Source of the DNA: Actibacterium atlanticum
GTDB lineage: Bacteria; Pseudomonadota; Alphaproteobacteria; Rhodobacterales; Rhodobacteraceae
Assembly: GCF_000671395.1 (NCBI RefSeq)
Contig: NZ_AQQY01000001.1
Location: 62,001-126,000 of the forward strand
DNA length: 64,000 bases
Direction of reading: 5' to 3'
A program made the position numbers and the translations under genes. This document shows positions 8,771-16,946 of this stretch, one piece after another (within the stretch, counting starts at the first letter, position 1; each line of letters opens with the position of its first letter). Below the pieces are notes generated by a model, which was given only the letters and a program-made list of their open reading frames with translations, did not search any database and was not told the origin of the DNA.

Positions 8771-8784
8771 TTGACTTGGGTCAA
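8771..8784 (-). promoter_or_regulatory. FNR/CRP-superfamily palindrome upstream of the second ompW gene
   Basis: TTGACTTGGGTCAA is a perfect dyad of the TTGAC-N4-GTCAA type used by FNR-like regulators (FnrL, DNR, FixK) in alphaproteobacteria. It begins 59 nt upstream of the ATG at 8712, almost the same spacing as the related site in front of the paralogous ompW gene. Confidence 0.55.
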
Positions 8785-8914
8785 GTGCCGCTCAGTTGGG
8801 GCGTGTGGGCGGTTGGTCAAAACGTCGCAGGGCAGGGGTGATGGTGCTTTCGGCGCGGCGCTGGGTGTGGGAAGGTGGTGCACCCAAGCGCATGTCGATG
8901 GAGGGAAAACCATG

Positions 8915-8954
8915 ATGCACACCCCATGCACATCAGATGCACAAGGCATGCATA
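8915..8954 (+). repeat. 11-bp-phased array of ATGCACA motifs (array A)
   Basis: Four heptamers start at 8915, 8926, 8937 and 8948 (three ATGCACA and one ATGCATA), separated by exactly 4 nt each, giving an 11-bp period. The array ends 25 nt before the nuclease start codon at 8980. A closely matching five-unit array occurs at 37122-37172. The regularity suggests a protein-binding array on one face of the helix, but I recognise no known regulator. Confidence 0.75.
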
Positions 8955-8979
8955 TCTTTTGCGTCGCGGTTGGGTGTCG

Positions 8980-9429
8980 ATGAAACTGTCGCCAACCCTG
9001 TTTGCGTACGTGGTGGTGCTGGTGATGGCGCTGATCAAGTTCACCGATTGGTTCGTGGCCCATCACGATCTCAGCGCGCGGGGGTGCCTTGTGAGCTATG
9101 TCTACGACGGCGACACCGTGGCGCTGACCTGCGATGGGCAGGAACGCACCGCCCGGCTGGTGGGGTTTGACACGCCTGAAACCAAGTCTCCGGGCTGCGC
9201 TGCCGAAGCTGCCTTGGGCGCGCAGGCCACCACGCGGTTGCGCGCTCTGGTCGCGGCAGGCAGGGTGACGCTGGACGGACAGGGAAGCGACAAATACGGG
9301 CGGCTTTTGGTGCGCATGGCAGTCGCGGGCCAGGATGTGGCCGACACGCTGATCAACGAAGGGCTGGCTGTTGCCTATGACGGTGGCGCACGTCTTAATT
9401 GGTGTCGGCGCCTGCGCGCGGCGGGGTAG
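8980..9429 (+). CDS. Membrane-anchored thermonuclease (SNase-like)
   Basis: A 149-residue staphylococcal-nuclease-fold protein. After one N-terminal membrane segment (LFAYVVVLVMALI) the domain shows the calcium/catalytic motifs YDGDTVALTC, ARLVGFDTPET and DKYGRLLVRM, with LINEGLAVAYDGG near the end. It probably hydrolyses DNA or RNA in the periplasm while tethered to the inner membrane. The start at 8980 lacks a good ribosome site, but it places the membrane anchor at the N-terminus. The 11-bp-phased repeat array lies just upstream and may contain its promoter. No partner gene is evident. Confidence 0.87.
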   Translation: MKLSPTLFAYVVVLVMALIKFTDWFVAHHDLSARGCLVSYVYDGDTVALTCDGQERTARLVGFDTPETKSPGCAAEAALGAQATTRLRALVAAGRVTLDGQGSDKYGRLLVRMAVAGQDVADTLINEGLAVAYDGGARLNWCRRLRAAG

Positions 9430-9547
9430 CTTGCGGTGGCCCCTGGCGCAGCCCCGCAATTTTGACGTCACCTTTGCCCCGGGGCCACGCCACGGCAAGG
9501 TTGCACCGGGGCCGATCGCCGTGGATGATCAGCCCAGGAGGACCAGA

Positions 9548-10210
9548 ATGATACGATTGCACCACGTGCCGTTTTCGCGTTCGTTCCGGGTTTTGTGGCT
9601 GTTGCAAGAGCTGGAACAGAGCTTTGACATCATCGAATACAGCATTCGCGATGGATCGTTGCGCGCGCCGGATTTTATGGCGCACTCTCCGGCGGGGCGG
9701 GTTCCGGCGTTGGAAATCGACGGTGAGACGCTGTTTGAAAGCGGCGCGATCATGGAACTGTTGTGCGAGCGCCACCCGGAGTTCGGGCTGGGCCGCGCGC
9801 CCGGCCATCCGGACCGCGCGGCGTTTTTGCAGGCGCTCAATTTCGCCGAAACCCAGGCCAGCCTGATTGAACAGCTGAATCTGAACCATGTTTTCCTGCG
9901 CGATCCGGCAGATGCCAGCCCGGTGGTGATTAAGCTGAACACGATGCGGCTGACGCAGACGTTGAGGGCCACCGAGGCGATGCTTGCAGGGCAGGAATTT
10001 CTTTTGCCGTCGGGGTTCTCGGGGGCTGACATCATGATGGGCTTCAACCTGTTTGCCGCGCCCTACTTTGTGCCTCTGGATCCGTTCCCGCATCTGCGCG
10101 CCTATCGACAGCGCCTTGAGACCCGGCCCGGGTATCAGGCCGCACGGGCGCGCGACGGGCAGCAGGATTTCTATGCCAAAGATTTCTATCCGGTTCCGGG
10201 GGGCGCGTGA
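9548..10210 (+). CDS. Glutathione S-transferase family protein
   Basis: A 220-residue protein with an N-terminal thioredoxin-fold domain (MIRLHHVPFSRSFRVLWLLQ; Ser in the usual catalytic position after the first strand) and the SPAGRVPALEIDGETLFESGAI stretch containing the cis-Pro and the ES glutathione gamma-Glu contact. The C-terminal helical domain carries GFSGADIMMGF, the conserved N-capping Asp motif. AGGAGG at 9535-9540 fixes the start. It overlaps the HMG-CoA lyase gene by 4 nt (GTGA), so the two are co-translated, perhaps by chance of operon packing; the substrate is unknown. Confidence 0.9.
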   Translation: MIRLHHVPFSRSFRVLWLLQELEQSFDIIEYSIRDGSLRAPDFMAHSPAGRVPALEIDGETLFESGAIMELLCERHPEFGLGRAPGHPDRAAFLQALNFAETQASLIEQLNLNHVFLRDPADASPVVIKLNTMRLTQTLRATEAMLAGQEFLLPSGFSGADIMMGFNLFAAPYFVPLDPFPHLRAYRQRLETRPGYQAARARDGQQDFYAKDFYPVPGGA

Positions 10211-11079
10211 TCTTGCCCGACATGGTCGAAATCTTCGAAGTGGGGCCGCGCGACGGGTTACAAAACGAGCCGCGGATGATCGCGACCGATCAGAAAATCG
10301 CGTTGATTGATTTGCTGTCGGGGGCGGGGTTTCAGCGGATCGAGGTGGCCTCGTTCGTGTCGCCGCGCCTGTTGCCGCAGATGGCGGATGCGGCGCAGGT
10401 ACTGGCGGGGCTGAACCGCGTGCCGGGCGTGGCCTATGCGGCGCTGACCCCAAACCTGAAAGGGTTTGAGCGCGCCCTTGCTGCGGGGGCGGATGAGGTG
10501 GCGATTTTTGGCGCCGCCTCTGAGGGGTTCAGCCGTGCCAATATCAATGCCTCAATCGCGCAAAGCCTTGAACGGTTTGCACCGGTCGCGCAGGCCGCTG
10601 CCAAGGCGGGTGTTCCGGTGCGTGGCTATGTCAGCTGTGCCATCGCCTGCCCGTTTGATGGGCCGACCCCCGTGGCGCAGGTGGCGCGCGTGGCGGCGGC
10701 GTTGCGCGATCTGGGCTGCTATCAGATCAGTCTGGGCGACACGATTGGTGCGGGCACACCGCAGAGCGTGCGCGCCATGTTGAACGCTGTTTTGCAAGAG
10801 CTGCCCGCCGACCAGCTGGCCGGGCATTTTCACGACACGGGCGGTCGGGCGCTTGCTAATATCGAGGCGTCATTGGATTTGGGGCTGCGGGTGTTTGATG
10901 CTGCGGTTGGTGGCTTGGGCGGCTGTCCGTTTGCCGGAAACGCGCCGGGGAATGTGGCCACTGAAACCGTGGTGAACTGGTTGCATAACCGTGGCTTTGT
11001 TACCGGGCTTGACCCAGAGGCGATTGGGCAGGCGGCGGCTTTGGCGCGCGGGCTGCGCGGATCTGCCGGGACCCGCTGA
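10207..11079 (+). CDS. mvaB: Hydroxymethylglutaryl-CoA lyase
   Basis: Cleaves HMG-CoA to acetyl-CoA and acetoacetate, the last step of leucine degradation. The 290-residue TIM barrel shows VEIFEVGPRDGLQNE (catalytic Arg and metal-binding Asp), FHDTGGRALAN (metal-binding His of the HxH/HD motif region) and the signature GLGGCPFAGNAPGNVATE with the catalytic Cys. A GTG at 10207 overlaps the preceding stop; an ATG at 10222 (MVEIFEV) is the alternative and both keep the barrel intact. Other leucine-degradation genes are not in the window and may lie elsewhere. Confidence 0.93.
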   Translation: MILPDMVEIFEVGPRDGLQNEPRMIATDQKIALIDLLSGAGFQRIEVASFVSPRLLPQMADAAQVLAGLNRVPGVAYAALTPNLKGFERALAAGADEVAIFGAASEGFSRANINASIAQSLERFAPVAQAAAKAGVPVRGYVSCAIACPFDGPTPVAQVARVAAALRDLGCYQISLGDTIGAGTPQSVRAMLNAVLQELPADQLAGHFHDTGGRALANIEASLDLGLRVFDAAVGGLGGCPFAGNAPGNVATETVVNWLHNRGFVTGLDPEAIGQAAALARGLRGSAGTR

Positions 11080-11140
11080 CACAGCGATGTGCCCACCGCG
11101 ACCGCCGAACGCGTGGTTTTGACGCAGGCGGCGCGGTCTG

Positions 11141-11178
11141 CCCCTGCGGACCCACGCAAAGCACGCTTTGCACAGGGG
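11141..11178 (+). terminator. Nested hairpin downstream of HMG-CoA lyase gene
   Basis: CCCCTG (11141-11146) pairs with CAGGGG (11173-11178) around an inner stem GCAAAG (11156-11161) / CTTTGC (11166-11171). There is no T-run behind it, so it could be a Rho-type 3' end stabiliser rather than an intrinsic terminator. Confidence 0.4.
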
Positions 11179-11403
11179 CCAATAACATCATTGCAAGCCC
11201 TGAGCCTTTGTGACGTAGCCGGTAAAATGCTGCGACTGCATGTCGGTCCGCTGGCGGGCCGCGTCCCGGAGAGGGCGCCAAGCCATGCGCTTGGTGGCGT
11301 GGCGATGGCCGAGGGGAGCGACGGCTCTGGCCCCCAAATTTTGCGCCTCTTTTAAGGGCTCTAGCCGGAGGGGGCGTGGGCAGGTCGAAAAAATTTGTAA
11401 AAC

Positions 11404-11417
11404 TTGATCTAAATCAA
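11404..11417 (+). promoter_or_regulatory. Perfect FNR-type palindrome upstream of nuoA
   Basis: TTGATCTAAATCAA matches TTGAT-N4-ATCAA in all ten fixed positions. It lies 253 nt before the GTG of nuoA. A weak GATATT at 11423-11428 would put the box inside a promoter (repression), while a start near 11452 would make it a class II activator site; the sequence does not decide between them. Confidence 0.65.
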
Positions 11418-11669
11418 GGCGCGATATTTGCGCATTGACCCGGCACATTCCCGGCATTGAGTCGAATTCTGCGACGCAGCGGGCGCGAATCCCGCCCTGC
11501 GGCAATATTTCGCGGTTGTTCAAATGCCGCTTCAAAACACAATCTTGAAAACCCAACAAATAAAAGGGGTTGGAGGGTCGCGGTTTGGTTGACCCTGCTG
11601 GCGCGCAGGGGTAAACCATCTGGTGATCAAGGCATGCCGGTTCGGCGCACCTAACTAGGGAGAGACGCT

Positions 11670-12035
11670 GTGGAAGATCTGCTTCGTGAGTACCTGCCAA
11701 TTCTGATTTTCTTAGGAATGGCGACGGCACTGGGGCTTATACTCCTCCTTTCAGCGTTCATTCTGGCGGTCAGAAATCCCGATCCGGAAAAAACCTCGGC
11801 CTATGAATGTGGTTTCAACGCGTTTGATGACGCGCGTATGAAATTCGATGTGCGGTTCTATCTGGTCGCCATCCTTTTCATCATCTTCGATCTCGAAATT
11901 GCCTTCTTGTTCCCCTGGGCTGTTGCCTTTGGTGACATGGGGATGGTCGGGTTCTGGTCGATGATGGTTTTCCTGGCCGTTCTGACCATCGGCTTTGCCT
12001 ATGAGTGGAAGAAAGGGGCCCTGGAATGGGAGTGA
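11670..12035 (+). CDS. nuoA: NADH-quinone oxidoreductase subunit A
   Basis: Membrane subunit of complex I at the junction of the peripheral and membrane arms, helping form the quinone-site loop. The 121-residue protein has three transmembrane helices (about 9-30, 63-83, 90-110) and the conserved loop [21 protein letters not shown], including the Cys of the active/deactive switch. It starts with GTG at 11670 after GGGAGA (11658-11663). First gene of an operon of more than 20 kb; its end overlaps nuoB. Confidence 0.96.
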   Translation: MEDLLREYLPILIFLGMATALGLILLLSAFILAVRNPDPEKTSAYECGFNAFDDARMKFDVRFYLVAILFIIFDLEIAFLFPWAVAFGDMGMVGFWSMMVFLAVLTIGFAYEWKKGALEWE

Positions 12036-12559
12036 TGACCGGAGCCAACACCGCAGGCGGTGACAAAGAGCACGCCACGCGGTTGCTGAATGACGAGCTG
12101 CAGGACAAAGGTTTCCTGCTGACCTCGACCGAGGACATCATCAACTGGGCCCGCACCGGCAGTCTGCACTGGATGACCTTTGGGTTGGCCTGTTGCGCGG
12201 TTGAGATGATGCACACGTCGATGCCGCGGTATGACCTTGAGCGTTGGGGGACTGCGCCGCGCGCCTCGCCGCGCCAGTCGGACCTGATGATTGTGGCCGG
12301 CACCCTGACCAACAAAATGGCGCCAGCCCTGCGCAAGGTCTATGACCAGATGCCCGAGCCGCGTTATGTGATCTCGATGGGGTCCTGCGCCAATGGCGGC
12401 GGCTATTACCACTATTCCTATTCCGTCGTGCGCGGCTGTGACCGGATCGTTCCGGTTGACGTCTATGTGCCCGGCTGCCCGCCGACCGCCGAAGCGCTGG
12501 TCTATGGCATTTTGCAGCTGTCGCGCAAAATCCGCCGCACCGGCACGATTGCGAGGTAA
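12026..12559 (+). CDS. nuoB: NADH-quinone oxidoreductase subunit B
   Basis: Carries cluster N2, the 4Fe-4S centre that passes electrons to quinone. The 177-residue protein shows all ligand motifs: [10 protein letters not shown] with the tandem cysteines, [12 protein letters not shown] and [10 protein letters not shown]. Three in-frame ATGs exist: 12005, 12026 and 12035. I prefer 12026 because AGGGG (12014-12018) is well spaced; 12035 overlaps the nuoA stop as TGATG and is nearly as likely. It contacts NuoC and NuoD in the quinone module. Confidence 0.95.
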   Translation: MGVMTGANTAGGDKEHATRLLNDELQDKGFLLTSTEDIINWARTGSLHWMTFGLACCAVEMMHTSMPRYDLERWGTAPRASPRQSDLMIVAGTLTNKMAPALRKVYDQMPEPRYVISMGSCANGGGYYHYSYSVVRGCDRIVPVDVYVPGCPPTAEALVYGILQLSRKIRRTGTIAR

Positions 12560-12562
12560 GCC

Positions 12563-13171
12563 ATGTCTGACGCTCTGAACGAACTTGGCGCCCATATCAG
12601 CCTGAAACGCCCAGATCACGTGCTGTCTTATGCCGTGAACTTTGGCGAGCTGACGCTGGAAGCCCCGGCCAATTCCATCGTGGAACTGGTCGAGTTTCTG
12701 AAATCCGATGCGACCTGCCGGTTCTCGACTCTGGTCGACATTACCGCCATCGACCACCCCGCGCGTGAAGCCCGGTTTGACGTGGTCTATCACTTCCTGT
12801 CGATGTACCAAAACCACCGTATCCGCATCAAATGCGCGGTGCGAGAGGATGAGATGGTGCCGTCTCTGATGCCGGTATTTGAATCGGCCAACTGGTTTGA
12901 ACGCGAAGTGTTCGACATGTTCGGGATCATCTTCACCGGCCACCCGGACCTGCGCCGTTTGCTGACGGATTATGGTTTCCGGGGCCATCCGCTGCGTAAG
13001 GACTTCCCGACCACTGGCTATACCGAGGTGCGTTACGACGAGACGCAGAAACGCGTGGTTTATGAGCCCGTTAGCCTGGTTCAGGAATACCGCCAGTTTG
13101 ACTTCATGAGCCCGTGGGAAGGGGCCGAATATATCCTGCCCGGCGACGAGCGGGGCGAGGCCAAAGGGTGA
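12563..13171 (+). CDS. nuoC: NADH-quinone oxidoreductase subunit C
   Basis: A 202-residue 30-kDa-type subunit of the hydrophilic arm, structural partner of NuoD. The signature [25 protein letters not shown], here seen from about residue 112, and the [14 protein letters not shown] segment are diagnostic. NuoC is separate from NuoD here, unlike the fused NuoCD of enterobacteria. A start ATG at 12563 lies 3 nt after nuoB. The downstream 270 nt before nuoD are unusually long for this tightly packed operon. Confidence 0.95.
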   Translation: MSDALNELGAHISLKRPDHVLSYAVNFGELTLEAPANSIVELVEFLKSDATCRFSTLVDITAIDHPAREARFDVVYHFLSMYQNHRIRIKCAVREDEMVPSLMPVFESANWFEREVFDMFGIIFTGHPDLRRLLTDYGFRGHPLRKDFPTTGYTEVRYDETQKRVVYEPVSLVQEYRQFDFMSPWEGAEYILPGDERGEAKG

Positions 13172-13437
13172 GCGGCGCACAGCACATAAGCGCCGTTTCG
13201 GCAGGCATTGGCATGGTTAACCAATGCCTTATTGCCGCCACATCGGGCGGGTATTCTCTGCGCGCCCGGGGGCGTCGTGATGGGAAGGCCCGCATGACGA
13301 ATACATGGTGCGAGACACGTCAATTGGATGGTCTGACAGCGATGTCAGCGCCGTCTTTTGGGCTGCGCACCAGCCTGAAAGATCAAGACACAGATGCGCT
13401 GACCCTTGGCGGGGCAGCAATCGGGGCGGGGGCCTAA
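13168..13437 (+). CDS. Possible small open frame filling the nuoC-nuoD gap (doubtful)
   Basis: An open frame of 89 codons begins with GTG overlapping the nuoC stop (GTGA) and ends 4 nt before nuoD, so it spans the gap exactly. Its product is low in hydrophobicity, has no signal peptide, and I recognise no domain. A strong hairpin (13204-13228) lies inside it, and codon usage is less GC-biased than in the neighbouring nuo genes. It may be noncoding spacer; an internal ATG at 13294 gives a 47-codon alternative. Confidence 0.25.
   Translation: MSGAQHISAVSAGIGMVNQCLIAATSGGYSLRARGRRDGKARMTNTWCETRQLDGLTAMSAPSFGLRTSLKDQDTDALTLGGAAIGAGA
13204..13228 (+). other. Hairpin in the nuoC-nuoD gap
   Basis: GGCATTGG (13204-13211) pairs perfectly with CCAATGCC (13221-13228) around a 9-nt loop and is followed by TTATT. 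A competing palindrome GGTTAACC lies at 13215-13222. It could be an attenuator or an mRNA processing site setting subunit ratios within the nuo transcript. Confidence 0.55.
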
Positions 13438-13441
13438 GCGG

Positions 13442-14650
13442 ATGGACGGTAACTTCAACGACGCACAGACCGGCGAACAGAAGATCCGGAATTTCAATAT
13501 CAACTTCGGCCCGCAGCACCCTGCGGCCCACGGTGTGCTGCGCATGGTGCTGGAGCTGGACGGCGAGATCGTCGAGCGCGCAGACCCGCATATCGGCCTG
13601 CTGCACCGTGGCACCGAAAAGCTGATGGAAAGCCGCACCTATCTGCAGAACCTTCCCTATCTGGACCGTCTGGATTACGTGGCCCCGATGAACCAGGAAC
13701 ACGCCTGGTGCATGGCGATCGAAAAGCTGACCGGCACCGAAGTGCCGCGCCGGGCCTCGTTGATCCGGGTGCTGTATTCGGAAATCGGTCGCATCCTGAA
13801 CCACCTGCTGAACGTGACCACGCAGGCGATGGACGTGGGCGCGCTGACCCCGCCGCTGTGGGGGTTTGAAGAGCGCGAGAAGCTGATGGTGTTTTACGAG
13901 CGCGCCTGTGGCGCCCGTCTGCACGCCGCCTATTTCCGCCCCGGTGGCGTCCATCAGGACCTGCCGCCCGATTTGCTGGATGATATCGAAGCTTGGTGTG
14001 ACCCGTTCCTGAAAGTCGTGGACGATCTGGACACGCTGCTGACTGAAAACCGTATCTTCAAACAGCGCAACTGTGACATCGGCATCATCACCGAGGACGA
14101 CATTCTTGAATGGGGCTTTTCGGGCGTGATGGTCCGTGGCTCGGGCCTGGCTTGGGACCTGCGTCGTTCGCAGCCCTATGAATGCTATGACGAGATGGAA
14201 TTCCAGATTCCTGTCGGCAAGAACGGTGACTGCTATGATCGTTACCTGTGCCGCATGGAAGAAATGCGCCAGTCTGTCCACATCATGCGCCAGTGCATCG
14301 ACAAGCTGCGCGTGGAAAAGGGCGACGTGCTGGCCCGGGGCAAGCTGACACCGCCCAAACGCGGCGATATGAAAACCTCGATGGAAGCGTTGATCCATCA
14401 CTTCAAGCTTTATACCGAAGGCTTCCACGTGCCCGCCGGCGAAGTTTATGCCGCCGTTGAGGCGCCCAAGGGCGAGTTCGGCGTTTACATGGTGTCGGAT
14501 GGCTCGAACAAACCCTATCGCGCCAAGCTGCGCGCGCCGGGTTTCTTGCATCTGCAAGCAATGGATTACGTCTCGAAGGGGCATCAGCTGGCCGATGTCT
14601 CGGCGATTATCGGGACGATGGATATCGTGTTCGGGGAGATCGACCGTTGA
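13442..14650 (+). CDS. nuoD: NADH-quinone oxidoreductase subunit D
   Basis: The 49-kDa-type subunit that forms most of the quinone pocket, related to hydrogenase large subunits. The 402-residue protein has [13 protein letters not shown] near the N-terminus (quinone-site His), [14 protein letters not shown], and [16 protein letters not shown]; the C-terminus ends DIVFGEIDR as in other NuoD. The start at 13442 ([13 protein letters not shown]) is chosen because upstream frame to 13406 lies outside similarity. The ribosome site is weak. Confidence 0.96.
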   Translation: MDGNFNDAQTGEQKIRNFNINFGPQHPAAHGVLRMVLELDGEIVERADPHIGLLHRGTEKLMESRTYLQNLPYLDRLDYVAPMNQEHAWCMAIEKLTGTEVPRRASLIRVLYSEIGRILNHLLNVTTQAMDVGALTPPLWGFEEREKLMVFYERACGARLHAAYFRPGGVHQDLPPDLLDDIEAWCDPFLKVVDDLDTLLTENRIFKQRNCDIGIITEDDILEWGFSGVMVRGSGLAWDLRRSQPYECYDEMEFQIPVGKNGDCYDRYLCRMEEMRQSVHIMRQCIDKLRVEKGDVLARGKLTPPKRGDMKTSMEALIHHFKLYTEGFHVPAGEVYAAVEAPKGEFGVYMVSDGSNKPYRAKLRAPGFLHLQAMDYVSKGHQLADVSAIIGTMDIVFGEIDR

Positions 14651-14719
14651 TCGACCCCCGGGCATATCACGGAATCTGGGTGGGGACCCATCGGAGCGAA
14701 GGCGCCTGCGCGTCGGCGT

Positions 14720-14764
14720 CTCCTTTTCAAGAGTACGAGGCAAAGTTTGCCTCAATTCAAGGAG
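14720..14764 (+). promoter_or_regulatory. Possible Shine-Dalgarno-masking stem before the small exported gene at 14772
   Basis: CTCCTT (14720-14725) is complementary to the ribosome site AAGGAG (14759-14764); between them lies a perfect hairpin GAGGCAAA (14737-14744) / TTTGCCTC (14746-14753). Folding would place the ribosome site in a stem. The closing stem is only 6 bp with an internal loop, so it may be weak. Confidence 0.4.
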
Positions 14765-14771
14765 TAACCCC

Positions 14772-15062
14772 ATGAAAACCCTGATCAAAACTACCGCTTT
14801 CCTGATTGGCCTGTCGCCTTTGGCGCTGGCTGCGCAAGATTGGACTCCGACCGACGATGATCTTGCCACGTTCCGCGTTGCCTTGTTCAATGCGGGCTGC
14901 GTTGTGAATGACGAAGAGTCTGCCCTGGTGGTTGAATCGTCCACCGACTTTTCGGAAGAAGAGCTGGATGTGATGGTTGAACAGCTGCGCATCTATCAGG
15001 AAATTATCGACGCCTCGGAAGATGGCGGCATCAAACTCGTATCAGGAGCCTGCGCTGAGTAA
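14772..15062 (+). CDS. Small exported protein of the nuo operon
   Basis: A 96-residue protein with a clear signal peptide ([22 protein letters not shown]) and an acidic, probably helical periplasmic part of about 75 residues. Two cysteines (in FNAGCVVND and VSGACAE) could form a disulfide. I know no function; comparable unidentified genes are known between nuo subunits in Rhodobacter capsulatus. AAGGAG at 14759-14764 fixes the start, and the stop overlaps the nuoE start (TAATG), so its translation is coupled to NuoE. A role in complex I assembly or envelope stress is inference. Confidence 0.75.
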   Translation: MKTLIKTTAFLIGLSPLALAAQDWTPTDDDLATFRVALFNAGCVVNDEESALVVESSTDFSEEELDVMVEQLRIYQEIIDASEDGGIKLVSGACAE

Positions 15063-16213
15063 TGCTTCGACGTCTGCACCATGAACAGCCTGACAGCTTC
15101 GCCTTTACCCCCGCCAACCAAGCGTGGGCAGAGGCGCAGCTGACGAAATACCCCGAAGGCCGTCAGGCCAGTGCCGTGATCCCACTTTTGTGGCGCGCAC
15201 AAGAGCAGGAGGGGTGGCTGTCAAAGCCCGCGATCGAAACCATCGCGGACATGCTGGGCATGGCCTATATTCGGGTGCTTGAGGTTGCGACGTTCTATTT
15301 TATGTTCCAGCTGAAACCGGTTGGGACGCTGGCGCATGTGCAGATTTGCGGGACGACGTCCTGCATGATTTGTGGTGCCGAAGACCTGATCAAAGTCTGT
15401 CAGGACAAGATTGCCGACAAGGCCCATGCGCTGTCTGCGGACGGTAAGTTCAGCTGGGAAGAGGTTGAATGTCTGGGCGCGTGTACCAACGCGCCGATGG
15501 TCCAGATCGGCAAGGACTTCTACGAAGACCTGACGCCGGAAAAGCTGACGGAAATTCTGGAGGCGCTGGCCAAGGGCGACGTGCCGGTGCCGGGGCCGCA
15601 GAATGGCCGGTATGGGTGCGAACCTCTGGGCGGGCTGACGGCCCTGACCGAGGTCGACAGCGGCCACACCCAGTATAACGGTTCGGTTCAACGGGCTGTG
15701 GATCTGGGGGATACCGTCAAGCGGATTGATGGCACCGAGGTACCGTTGACCACGCCATGGAACGCCGCCGGGACGGGCGATGCGGATGCTGCAGTGCTGG
15801 AGAAACCTGCGGCCAAACCCGCCGCGGCCAAAGCTGAGGCGCCCAAACCTGCGCCCAAGGCTGAAACACCCAAGGCCGCGCCCAAACCCGCCGCCAAGGC
15901 CAAGGCTGAGGATGCCGCCCAAGAAGGTACGCGCCCGACCGGGTTGGAAGGGGCGCGCGACGGGGCTGGCGATGATCTGAAGATGATCAAAGGTGTTGGT
16001 CCCGCGCTTGAGAAATTGCTTAACGAGTTAGGTTTTTACCATTTCGATCAGGTTGCGGCATGGACTGCCGACGAGGTGGCCTGGGTCGATCAGAACCTGA
16101 AAGGGTTCAAAGGACGGGTCAGCCGGGATGGCTGGGTCGATCAAGCGCGCGTTCTGGCTGAGGGAGGTCAGACAGAGTTCGCGCAGCGTGTGAAAAAGGG
16201 TGATGTCTACTAA
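15062..16213 (+). CDS. nuoE: NADH-quinone oxidoreductase subunit E with C-terminal HhH-like extension
   Basis: The thioredoxin-like subunit that holds 2Fe-2S cluster N1a. The core (residues 1 to about 190) has the ligands CGTTSC and ECLGAC. At 383 residues it is more than twice the usual length. A Lys/Ala/Pro-rich linker (about 245-300) leads to a final domain of about 80 residues beginning [21 protein letters not shown], a helix-hairpin-helix-like motif followed by [16 protein letters not shown]. The next gene carries the same domain. The extension may bind nucleic acid or mediate contacts; neither is proven. Start overlaps the preceding stop (TAATG). Confidence 0.95.
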   Translation: MLRRLHHEQPDSFAFTPANQAWAEAQLTKYPEGRQASAVIPLLWRAQEQEGWLSKPAIETIADMLGMAYIRVLEVATFYFMFQLKPVGTLAHVQICGTTSCMICGAEDLIKVCQDKIADKAHALSADGKFSWEEVECLGACTNAPMVQIGKDFYEDLTPEKLTEILEALAKGDVPVPGPQNGRYGCEPLGGLTALTEVDSGHTQYNGSVQRAVDLGDTVKRIDGTEVPLTTPWNAAGTGDADAAVLEKPAAKPAAAKAEAPKPAPKAETPKAAPKPAAKAKAEDAAQEGTRPTGLEGARDGAGDDLKMIKGVGPALEKLLNELGFYHFDQVAAWTADEVAWVDQNLKGFKGRVSRDGWVDQARVLAEGGQTEFAQRVKKGDVY

Positions 16214-16245
16214 TCACCCCAGTGTAGGGACAGGAGGACCGGCAG

Positions 16246-16902
16246 ATGTCGGAAGGGTCGAACGGGCTTGGTTGCCCACTGAAGCTTTGGATAATCTCTG
16301 CGGTGGTTGGCGCCGTAGTGACGCTTGCGCTGGTCGCAGGTGGTTATGCATGGCTTGCAGCGATCTTTCTGGGCATTGTCACCTGCGGCCTTTTGGGCCT
16401 GCTTCTGACTTGGTTGATCTGCGTCTCGCCGCAGGAAGGACCGCGCCGTCAGGCCGCGTTTGGGGAGGAGGACCCCGACGCGATCGTGGCGCAGGTCGTG
16501 CAAACAGCGCCTGCTGAGACCGCTTCCAAGTCAGAACCTGCCCCCACACCCACACCAAAACCGGTTCAGCAGGCGGCGCCCGCGCCCGAAGCTGTGCCGG
16601 CACCCGAAGCTGCACCTGAACCTGCGCCCGCACCCCTTGCTGCGGTCGAAGAGGACACCGATGAAGTGCAGCCTGTCACCTTGTCTGCGGCACGGGCCGA
16701 AGGGGCAGATGACCTGAAGAAGATTAAAGGCGTGGGGCCCAAGCTGGAAGGCGTGCTGAACGAGCTGGGCTTCTATCACTATGACCAGATCGCGGCCTGG
16801 TCCGAGGCCGAAGTGGCCTGGGTTGACGCGAGACTGAAATTCAAGGGCCGTATTGAGCGCGATGGCTGGATCGCGCAGGCGGCGGAACTGGCAAAGGGTT
16901 AA
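16246..16902 (+). CDS. Two-helix membrane protein with C-terminal HhH-like domain
   Basis: A 218-residue protein with two N-terminal membrane helices (about 13-34 and 37-60), a Pro/Ala/Glu-rich linker (about 85-145) and a C-terminal domain starting DDLKKIKGVGPKLEGVLNELG that is strikingly similar to the end of NuoE directly upstream. The membrane topology leaves the domain in the cytoplasm by the positive-inside rule (GPRR after helix two). AGGAGG at 16229-16234 gives a strong start. It probably tethers the domain at the membrane near complex I. The shared domain suggests duplication within the operon or gene fusion of an originally shared module. Confidence 0.8.
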   Translation: MSEGSNGLGCPLKLWIISAVVGAVVTLALVAGGYAWLAAIFLGIVTCGLLGLLLTWLICVSPQEGPRRQAAFGEEDPDAIVAQVVQTAPAETASKSEPAPTPTPKPVQQAAPAPEAVPAPEAAPEPAPAPLAAVEEDTDEVQPVTLSAARAEGADDLKKIKGVGPKLEGVLNELGFYHYDQIAAWSEAEVAWVDARLKFKGRIERDGWIAQAAELAKG

Positions 16903-16946
16903 GCGCGGGTTTCGACCGCAGCTGACCAAAGAACAAAGGGCTGACC

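Larger units (their letters stand above)
11080..11669. other. Intergenic region before the nuo operon
   Basis: A 590-nt stretch with no convincing gene; open frames on either strand lack ribosome sites and family features. It holds a nested hairpin at 11141-11178 after mvaB, a second inverted repeat (GCCAAGC / GCTTGGTGGC) near 11278-11300, a perfect FNR-type palindrome at 11404-11417, and presumably the nuo promoter. The long leader (about 250 nt) between the palindrome and nuoA leaves room for another promoter or a small RNA that I cannot recognise. Confidence 0.6.

Noticed and set aside
11461-11510. T-arm-like stretch GCGGGCGCGAATCCCGC suggesting a tRNA
   Set aside because: No matching acceptor stem, anticodon arm or D-loop around it.
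11188-11730. Minus-strand open frame in the gap before nuoA
   Set aside because: Contains the FNR palindrome and nuoA start region in antisense, has no plausible start signal, and shows no recognisable domain.
15780-15930. Repeated GCCAAACCCGC-like units in nuoE
   Set aside because: They encode the Lys/Ala/Pro linker of the fused NuoE and are not a separate repeat element.
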